This document shows positions 27,001 through 29,647 of a DNA stretch of 29,647 nucleotides, one piece after another. The notes under the pieces are model-generated. The model ran no database searches. It was not told the DNA's origin and saw only the letters and a program-made list of their open reading frames with translations. The position numbers were made by a program, and so were the translations under genes. Numbering within the stretch: the first letter of the stretch is position 1; every line of letters starts with the position of its first letter. Origin of the DNA: Pleurobrachia bachei (lineage: Eukaryota; Ctenophora; Tentaculata; Cydippida; Pleurobrachiidae); contig AVPN01000192.1 in the NCBI GenBank assembly GCA_000695325.1, positions 52,658 through 82,304 on the forward strand, given 5' to 3'.

Positions 27001-28246
27001 CAAGCAAAAGTGAAACGAATTGCAATGTAACGAGAGAGTCTTCATACTTTTGTTTAGCACTATACATGATGTGTGTTTAGGGGATGTGCGTATTGTGTAT
27101 GAAATCATGATCGAAACTGTAATTCATCATTTCTGCAGGAAAAGAAATGTTTATTATAAACCACGGAAAAGTGGAGTGTATCATAAATCTCCCATCTGGA
27201 GAGAGGAAGGTGGTTGCAGAGTTGGTGGCGGGCCAGAGTTTTGGGGAAATTGCCCTTCTTGGGGTGGAAGGGTGCAGCAGGCGTACCGCTGATGTGAGGT
27301 AAAAATATTTTTAGATGTTCTTAAATTACCAATCTACTCATTCATGAGTTGTATCATTTTCACACATTTTTATCTTGATTTCCTTTAGATCGATTGGCTA
27401 CTCTGAACTTCTATCGTTATCTAAAAAGGCCCTTACCCAAGCTCTGGAAGATTATCCTGAAGCAAGGGAACAATTGGAAGCAGAGGGTCGAAAGAGACTT
27501 GGTAAAGGCGGAAACGGACAGCCATCCAACCTTAAAAACAAGTAAGTTAATTATACTATTGATTTTTACTTTTGAGCTTAGACTTTTAAATGGTGAATAT
27601 GTTTCTGGTGAATCTGTTTCAAATCAATGCGATATTTTGTTCGTGATGTCCCCTGACCGAGGCTGCCTTCCCTGGTCCACTCGGGACAACTCGCGACCGG
27701 ATTTCGGGAGCCACATCTAAGAATGCTATTAAAGATAACCGCCTTATTTGTCTCTTGTCTAGAACAAAGAAACATTTGAAATATAAAGAAAATTAATGGG
27801 CGGCACAAGCATTTGATACAAACCCTCTAAAATTTCATGTGATTTTCAGGCGGCTAAAAACCTTTATCTTTCAGTGAGGAAGAGAAGGAAAATGGTGTGA
27901 ATGTGACTGACAGTTTAGCATTGAAGAACCTGTTACATGATCTACGGACATTTGATAGCTTGGTAGGTGCTTTTGGATATTACACACCGGTTTTAGATCA
28001 CATTTAAAGCCATAATCTGCATACTTCGGTAACAATCACATATTGTAAGAGATCATATTAATTGATAAGTTACCTAATCATAAATCTCTTGAACTTCAGC
28101 GTTATAAAGACAAGCTAGAAGACCTAGAGCGGGAACGAGATGAACTCCGGTTAGAGCTGGAGAGGAAGACTAAAGATTTAAACGAAGCGAAGAGACTGAT
28201 CTATGATATTACAAAGAGTACTCGATCAAGACTGAAAACCAGTTAG
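10671..28246 (+). CDS. Cyclic-nucleotide-gated cation channel, 16 exons, 891 aa
   Basis: CNG channels are tetrameric membrane channels opened by cGMP or cAMP, carrying Na+, K+ and Ca2+ in sensory and ciliary cells. Sixteen exons with agreeing phases sum to 2676 nt. Order: polar Ser/Thr-rich N-terminus (1-320); S1 about 336-357; S2 about 368-390 ([18 protein letters not shown]); S3 about 415-433; S4 about 463-484 with basic residues K463, R467, K470, K473, R478; S5 about 494-516; pore helix and filter [12 protein letters not shown] (555-566); S6 about 570-595 ([14 protein letters not shown]); C-linker 606-675 ([28 protein letters not shown]); cyclic-nucleotide-binding domain about 676-785 with SPGDYIC, FGEIALL (744-750) and RRTA (757-760); coiled coil 844-880. 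S6, C-linker and binding domain resemble CNGA subunits. The filter is CNGB-like, GG where CNGA has GE. Start ATG: in-frame TGA 39 bases upstream; context caccatcATG. The region 21160-25180 contains a second copy of exons 9, 10 and part of 11. Subfamily (A, B or an older branch) is open. Confidence 0.9.
11056..11995 (+). repeat. Intron-1 duplication I, copy A
   Basis: Starts at aagtgtttgagattaagt and runs to ttccttctatgccatta, where the assembly gap begins. It matches 12621-13534 throughout with scattered substitutions and small indels. It includes the 18-bp-arm palindrome at 11540-11583. Confidence 0.85.
11540..11583. repeat. 18-bp perfect palindrome, copy A
   Basis: Arms agatctgagaaaacagta (11540-11557) and tactgttttctcagatct (11566-11583), loop of 8. 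An extra half-arm (agatcttagaaaacagta) lies just upstream at about 11517-11534. Confidence 0.8.
11996..12285. other. Assembly gap (290 N)
   Basis: Undetermined bases directly after duplication I copy A. Apparent reading frames across it have no meaning. Confidence 0.99.
12286..12620. other. Spacer between duplication I copies
   Basis: Single-copy within the window; no coding or repeat signature recognised. It may be part of an inserted element, as it lies between the gap and the exact start of copy B. Confidence 0.4.
12621..13534 (+). repeat. Intron-1 duplication I, copy B
   Basis: Second copy of 11056-11995, starting at the same aagtgtttgag and reaching the same tatgccatta. Differences are mostly small indels and substitutions. 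Sequence continues past the point where copy A hits the gap. Confidence 0.85.
13079..13122. repeat. 18-bp perfect palindrome, copy B
   Basis: Same arms as at 11540-11583, both intact, with one loop difference (gtttacat for gtttatat). Confidence 0.8.
13589..15090 (+). repeat. Intron-1 duplication II, copy A
   Basis: From agatattatctttcctagat to ttgccatgatcttgtgata. Matches 15245-16710 with substitutions, indels and different GA-microsatellite lengths. Contains GA-rich tract 13785-13894. It is not related to duplication I. Confidence 0.82.
13785..13894. repeat. GA-rich microsatellite
   Basis: Interrupted GAGA/GGGA run of about 110 bases; the matching tract in copy B (15441-15504) is shorter. 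Confidence 0.85.
15112..15241. repeat. Cloverleaf-like cluster: outer stem enclosing three hairpins
   Basis: Outer arms gtgcaagcgc (15112-15121) and gcgcttgcac (15232-15241) are perfect. Inside are three adjacent stems: a 16-bp perfect stem, ccatatacgctctgca / tgcagagcgtatatgg (15123-15155), with a one-base loop; an 11-bp perfect stem, atgaaatgcac / gtgcatttcat (15158-15194); and a 12-bp stem with one T-G pair, cctatattgcac / gtgcgatatagg (15196-15230). Nearly every base is in a stem or short loop. It sits exactly at the junction of the two copies of duplication II. It is probably a foldback-type mobile element or a recombination-prone structure; family unknown. Confidence 0.75.
15245..16710 (+). 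repeat. Intron-1 duplication II, copy B
   Basis: Second copy of 13589-15090, ending about 18 bases before exon 2. Contains a shorter GA tract (15441-15504). Confidence 0.82.
16728..17300 (+). CDS. CNG exon 2 (polar N-terminus)
   Basis: Codes residues 22-213, rich in Ser, Thr, Asn, Gln and Pro, so probably disordered. Near its end a basic stretch, [18 protein letters not shown] then [13 protein letters not shown], could form an amphipathic helix; calmodulin binding is possible but not shown. Acceptor cacacag and donor gtgagt, both phase 2. Possible phosphorylation-rich SxxSP/TPxP motifs are visible. The sequence is not conserved enough to recognise by itself. Confidence 0.8.
17543..17612. repeat. 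MITE-like hairpin repeat
   Basis: Starts ctgtaaagccatcaattttc and contains nested arms attttcg/cgaaaat (17574-17580, 17606-17612) and tttttc/gaaaaa (17584-17589, 17596-17601). The composition suggests a small foldback element; no second copy was found in the window. Confidence 0.4.
17864..17932. repeat. GA/GAAA microsatellite
   Basis: Purine-only run of about 69 bases of GAGA and GAAA units. Confidence 0.85.
18608..18637. repeat. (CT)n microsatellite
   Basis: About 15 CT units in CNG intron 2. Confidence 0.9.
19208..19255. repeat. (CT)n microsatellite
   Basis: About 48 bases of CT with one TTT interruption, in CNG intron 2. Confidence 0.9.
19427..19639 (+). CDS. CNG exon 3
   Basis: Residues 213-284, [15 protein letters not shown] to [17 protein letters not shown]. 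Acceptor gtttag and a weak donor, gtgtgg; both ends are phase 2 and fit exons 2 and 4. Not conserved in the family, so assignment rests on phase and frame. Confidence 0.65.
19836..20004 (+). CDS. CNG exon 4 (pre-S1 and start of S1)
   Basis: Residues 284-340. An acidic/proline-rich stretch leads to [14 protein letters not shown], which matches the CNGA pre-S1 motif FVIDPAGNTYYNWL. Acceptor atttcag phase 2, donor gtatta phase 0. Confidence 0.85.
20150..20329 (+). CDS. CNG exon 5 (S1-S2)
   Basis: Sixty codons, phase 0 at both ends (cttcag, gtaagt). [17 protein letters not shown] gives most of S1, and [18 protein letters not shown] gives S2, followed by [10 protein letters not shown], closely like CNGA RTGYLEQGLL. 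Confidence 0.92.
20470..20611 (+). CDS. CNG exon 6 (S2-S3 linker and S3)
   Basis: [20 protein letters not shown] then [15 protein letters not shown]; the S3 motif D-L-I-A-V-L-P corresponds to CNGA D-V-L-S-L-I-P. Donor gtaaga gives phase 1. Confidence 0.88.
20759..20852 (+). CDS. CNG exon 7 (S4)
   Basis: [20 protein letters not shown]; basic residues recur every three or four positions, as in the weakly charged S4 of CNG channels (compare IRLNRLLRFSRMFEFF). Phase 1 in, phase 2 out, matching its neighbours. Confidence 0.88.
20967..21087 (+). CDS. CNG exon 8 (S4-S5 and S5)
   Basis: [18 protein letters not shown] then [18 protein letters not shown], the family's S5 with its conserved IHW-C pattern. 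Acceptor tttcag phase 2, donor gtaagt phase 0. Confidence 0.92.
21201..21274 (+). CDS. CNG exon 9, upstream copy (turret)
   Basis: [20 protein letters not shown] then NQLSR, aligned with CNGA GFGNDTWVYPDI to RLARK. Donor gtaaga lies just before the 619-bp insertion. It differs from the copy at 23575-23648 only at two synonymous sites. Confidence 0.88.
21290..21908 (+). mobile_element. 619-bp non-LTR-type insertion with 13-bp target-site duplication
   Basis: The 13 bases aagaccaagcacc occur at 21277-21289 and again at 21909-21921, directly flanking the insert. The inserted DNA ends in an (AAAC)n tail, as expected for target-primed reverse transcription. The other copy of this intron (after 23648) lacks the insert and continues straight through, confirming insertion. 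No reverse transcriptase is encoded; a SINE or severely 5'-truncated LINE is likely. Positions about 21712-21760 resemble, in reverse orientation, the 51-bp minisatellite unit of intron 12. Confidence 0.8.
22164..22187 (+). CDS. Possible 24-nt microexon, upstream copy
   Basis: Lies between ttcag and gtgggt, keeps phase 2 on both sides and would insert FMATNYKW between Arg544 and Lys545, beside the pore helix. Direct joining of exons 9 and 10 already matches the family ([11 protein letters not shown]), so this would only be an optional exon. The tract before the acceptor is not pyrimidine-rich. Unchanged at 23896-23919. Confidence 0.2.
22277..22305. repeat. (CT)n microsatellite, upstream copy
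   Basis: Exactly the same length as the copy at about 24009-24037, showing how recent (or artificial) the duplication is. Confidence 0.9.
22730..22927 (+). CDS. CNG exon 10, upstream copy (pore and S6)
   Basis: [18 protein letters not shown] to S6 [17 protein letters not shown] and [10 protein letters not shown]. Identical to 24462-24659. Acceptor ttacag, donor gtacaa; phases 2 in and 2 out. Confidence 0.9.
23278..23452 (+). CDS. CNG exon 11, upstream copy, 3'-truncated (C-linker)
   Basis: [20 protein letters not shown] to RARIAIQI is the same as at 25010-25182. Then the sequence departs: the final residues HVKTLKK and their donor are replaced by unrelated DNA. This exon cannot be joined onward at the normal site, so a working transcript must use the downstream copy. 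Confidence 0.85.
23575..23648 (+). CDS. CNG exon 9, downstream copy
   Basis: Same 24 residues and phases as 21201-21274, with acceptor ctttag and donor gtgaga. No inserted element follows. Confidence 0.88.
23896..23919 (+). CDS. Possible 24-nt microexon, downstream copy
   Basis: Identical to 22164-22187 with the same flanking splice-like signals; equally uncertain. Confidence 0.2.
24462..24659 (+). CDS. CNG exon 10, downstream copy (pore and S6)
   Basis: Identical to 22730-22927. Filter residues T558-T559-I560-G561-G562; CNGA subunits carry Glu at the last position, CNGB Gly. Confidence 0.9.
25010..25199 (+). CDS. CNG exon 11, complete copy (C-linker)
   Basis: Residues 610-673, [13 protein letters not shown] to [10 protein letters not shown], with donor gtattg in phase 0. 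Closely like CNGA1 IDAIKQYMHFRNV to INVHLDTLKK. Unlike 23278-23452, this copy keeps its 3' end. Confidence 0.93.
25335..25443 (+). CDS. CNG exon 12 (start of cyclic-nucleotide-binding domain)
   Basis: [20 protein letters not shown] then [16 protein letters not shown], equivalent to CNGA1 VRIFADCEAGLLVELVLKL and YSPGDYICKKGDI. Phase 0 in, phase 1 out (gtacat). Confidence 0.95.
25459..25540 (-). repeat. Short interspersed repeat, copy 3 (reversed, CA tail)
   Basis: Reverse complement reads ttgcaacaccgttctg, then cagagtttggtacgctataa, then a CA run, matching 6551-6638 with several changes. Its tail is (CA)n, not (CAC)n. Confidence 0.55.
25672..25842. repeat. 51-bp minisatellite, about 3.4 units
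   Basis: Units begin tctggaac/tctggaaa at 25672, 25723, 25774 and 25825 and contain gcctttgag and tcttgag. The last unit breaks off directly into the 144-bp satellite. Confidence 0.88.
25843..26544. repeat. 144-bp satellite, five tandem units
   Basis: gggaggtcatgtgtgcttg begins units at 25843, 25987, 26131, 26275 and 26419, exactly 144 apart, almost without differences; the fifth unit is cut short. Because 144 is 48 codons, an open minus-strand frame of 297 codons results, which is not evidence of a gene. Confidence 0.95.
26545..26691. other. Segment interrupting the 144-bp satellite
   Basis: About 147 unrelated bases, after which the array resumes at ataatggacc, repeating part of the previous unit. 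No clear ends of a known element. Confidence 0.5.
26692..26995. repeat. 144-bp satellite, one more unit and one diverged unit
   Basis: A near-perfect unit resumes, with gggaggtc at 26767. It is followed from about 26847 by a strongly diverged unit that still shows gagagtgttctctggtagcg, gagatcat and ttttagtgagga in the same order. Confidence 0.8.
27139..27298 (+). CDS. CNG exon 13 (core of binding domain)
   Basis: [20 protein letters not shown] then [18 protein letters not shown] and RRTADVR: the phosphate-binding cassette FGE-IALL and RRTA, whose Arg contacts the cyclic phosphate and whose Thr favours cGMP in known channels. Phase 1 in, phase 2 out. Confidence 0.95.
27389..27541 (+). CDS. 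CNG exon 14 (end of binding domain)
   Basis: [20 protein letters not shown] then [17 protein letters not shown], matching CNGA1 [20 protein letters not shown] and EYPDAKTMLEEKGKQIL. Phase 2 at both ends (ctttag, gtaagt). Confidence 0.94.
27875..27962 (+). CDS. CNG exon 15 (post-domain linker)
   Basis: [20 protein letters not shown] then [10 protein letters not shown], after acceptor ctttcag; donor gtaggt. Phases fit. An alternative acceptor 26 bases upstream does not fit the frame. Confidence 0.78.
28100..28246 (+). CDS. CNG exon 16 (C-terminal coiled coil, stop)
   Basis: [20 protein letters not shown] then [17 protein letters not shown] to TAG at 28244-28246. Leu/Ile heptad spacing with many charged residues suggests a coiled coil like the leucine-zipper segment (CLZ) that trimerises CNGA subunits. 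Confidence 0.85.
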   Translation, partial: RYKDKLEDLERERDELRLELERKTKDLNEAKRLIYDITKSTRSRLKTS

Positions 28247-28544
28247 CTTGTTCAGATCCTGTATTTATCAACAGGACGAACAATATCTTAAGCTAGCTAT
28301 CGCATCTGTATCATTGTGTGTTAGGCGGAGAATCAGAACCCGAAATTTTCCAAATATCGGTAAAAACCTCGGGCGGAGTTTTTAAAAGTCAGTGTTTTTT
28401 CCTTGTTTTTAAATATTTTAAATTTTTGCTTTGTTTTTGCTATAACGATAGAAAGACAGGTTATATATTGTGTATATATTTTCCATTTTTTGAAAATTTG
28501 ACTCTTAATTTGACACTTGACAGTTTACTAAAACATCAACGTTA

Positions 28545-28550
28545 AATAAA
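28545..28550 (+). terminator. Candidate poly(A) signal of the CNG gene
   Basis: First AATAAA after the stop codon, at a usual distance. No downstream GT-rich element stands out, so this is only a candidate. Confidence 0.4.
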
Positions 28551-29063
28551 ATTGTCGCATAAATACTCTGAATCAAGTCAAGTTCTTTTAGAAGCATGCA
28601 TTAATGTTACGGTCTATTTCACATATCCAATACGTGTATTTGCACGATTTCTTTGGCGGACCCCATGTGCATGCAGGGAGCTATTATATTGCACGTGGTT
28701 AACAGTCCATGTGCTACACTGCGCTGCCTTAGATTTACCCCATATGCCTTTAAGAATTCCCCCACACGTATGTTCCTTTGGCGGATCTTCTGTTTGTAAA
28801 CATAATTACAGCATAGCATAATTACAGCTATGTTTTGTGCCTTGTAAACATTGTTGAAAATATTGTTCTCACTACAAGCAGCAGCTTCTTATTTCCAGGG
28901 TAAAATTGACTGGTATGGCATCACTTCCAAGCTCTGACAGCTGGCTGTTAAAAAAGCTATCAGGCAGAAATCAGAATCTGCCTGGCAGATATATTACAAC
29001 TCCTGACAGATTCTAAAAGCTTATATATTCTGTATGTAATAGAGATTTCGTTGACTCTCCGCT

Positions 29064-29082
29064 GTCAGAGCATTGGCCTGAC
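29064..29082. repeat. Dispersed motif gtcagagcattggcctgac
   Basis: Reverse complement of the 19-base end motif at 4550-4568, with no differences; itself bordered by gtcag/ctgac inverted ends. Suggests another, shorter member of the same element family between about 28930 and 29082. Confidence 0.55.
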
Positions 29083-29126
29083 AGACCCTCCGCGAGTAAC
29101 AAGATATTCAAAGTGAGATATAACAG

Positions 29127-29188
29127 ATGACGGAGTACAGAGGATTGACCGTGATAGAGAAAAGGAGCTTATTTCATACATTGAACAG
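29127..29188 (+). CDS. Possible exon of an unidentified gene
   Basis: Between acceptor ataacag and donor gtgcta lies an open 62-base stretch reading DGVQRIDRDREKELISYIEQ, charged and exon-like. I do not recognise the family, and no partner exon was found in the window. Confidence 0.3.
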
Positions 29189-29647
29189 GTGCTATATAGA
29201 GCCTATAACTGAGTGTTTAGCCGCACTATAACATCTCAATATTAAATAATCTTTTTTCGTTAGCATTTGTCGCTTAAATTACAAGTTTGTTAACACTACT
29301 TAACAATACTTGGGGTAGGGAGAGATGAGTTGAGCAGAGCAAATTAATTTGCTATTAATTCAGAATACTTAATACCTGGGCGATTAGCGAGTTATTCCTA
29401 TAATACTTAGGCATACAAACCAAGTTTTGAGCATGCCACATAACCCTAACTTGCCTCTTAGTTTGATGCCACAATATTGAATAATAACAAACATGATCAT
29501 TATATATGCCTATCAGTATCGCCCTTGATCGGAATCATTATCGGGGGACGATAGTATCGGGAACCGGTGTGTGCTGCATGTGTTTGCCAATTTGTGCTGT
29601 GATCTAATTGTTGGGGATCACACACCCCACACTATAGTAACACTAGT
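29189..29647. other. Right-edge sequence, no feature recognised
   Basis: AT-rich DNA without a supported gene or repeat; intron of the possible gene at 29127-29188 if that exon is real. Confidence 0.35.

Larger units (their letters stand above)
25444..27138 (+). other. CNG intron 12, satellite-filled
   Basis: Holds a reversed copy of the CAC-tail repeat (25459-25540), a 51-bp minisatellite and a 144-bp satellite. No coding exon recognised. Confidence 0.7.
28247..29126. other. 3' UTR and downstream flank of the CNG gene
   Basis: T-rich sequence with AATAAA at 28545-28550, about 300 bases past the stop. From about 28930 palindromic repeat sequence appears, including caggcaga/tctgcctg around 28963-28986 and the 19-base motif at 29064-29082. 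Confidence 0.5.

Noticed and set aside
1-29647. LTR retroelement, Polinton or other virus-like copy
   Set aside because: No protease, integrase, capsid or envelope-like frame and no paired long terminal repeats were seen; the only reverse transcriptase is of LINE type.

Overview
The window is animal nuclear DNA: AT-rich, with GT-AG introns of about 70 bp to 6 kb, many CT/GA microsatellites, a CR1/L2-like LINE fragment, short palindromic repeats and one 290-base assembly gap. I cannot name the species. Short-to-medium introns and a cyclic-nucleotide-gated channel that mixes CNGA and CNGB traits would suit an invertebrate, perhaps an early-branching marine one such as a sponge, but this is inference. 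I see no bacterial-type operons, tRNA or rRNA genes, CRISPR arrays, or LTR or virus-like elements.

Layout. 677-1952 holds the 3' half of a plus-strand gene for the mitochondrial F1-ATPase assembly factor ATPAF1 (ATP11 family); its first exons lie outside the window or were not recognised. 1953-10670 is intergenic and repeat-rich: twin perfect hairpins (2315-2407), a poly-G tract and a LINE reverse-transcriptase fragment (3051-4304), an inverted-repeat element (4515-5330), and two copies of a short repeat with a CAC tail (6551-6638, 7452-7502). The rest of it shows nothing recognisable.

10671-28246 is one plus-strand gene for a cyclic-nucleotide-gated (CNG) cation channel. I could place 16 exons whose phases all agree, giving an 891-residue protein: long polar N-terminus, S1-S6 with a pore loop reading TTIGG, C-linker, cyclic-nucleotide-binding domain and a C-terminal coiled coil. 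The gene carries three separate local duplications of about 0.9-1.6 kb. Two are in intron 1 and flank the assembly gap and a 130-bp cloverleaf-like palindrome cluster. The third repeats the turret, pore and C-linker exons. Its two copies are identical over more than 1.2 kb, but the upstream copy has a cut-off C-linker exon and a 619-bp inserted element with 13-bp target-site duplications. Intron 12 holds a 51-bp minisatellite running into a 144-bp satellite. After the gene there is a plausible poly(A) signal, more palindromic repeat sequence and one possible unassigned exon (29127-29188).

The two genes have no evident functional link: one product acts in mitochondrial ATP synthase assembly, the other in the plasma or ciliary membrane as a cGMP/cAMP sensor. 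The points most worth following up are the duplicated pore region (real or a haplotype-joining artefact), the GG pore filter in an otherwise CNGA-like protein, a possible 24-nt phase-neutral microexon beside the pore, and the cloverleaf palindrome.
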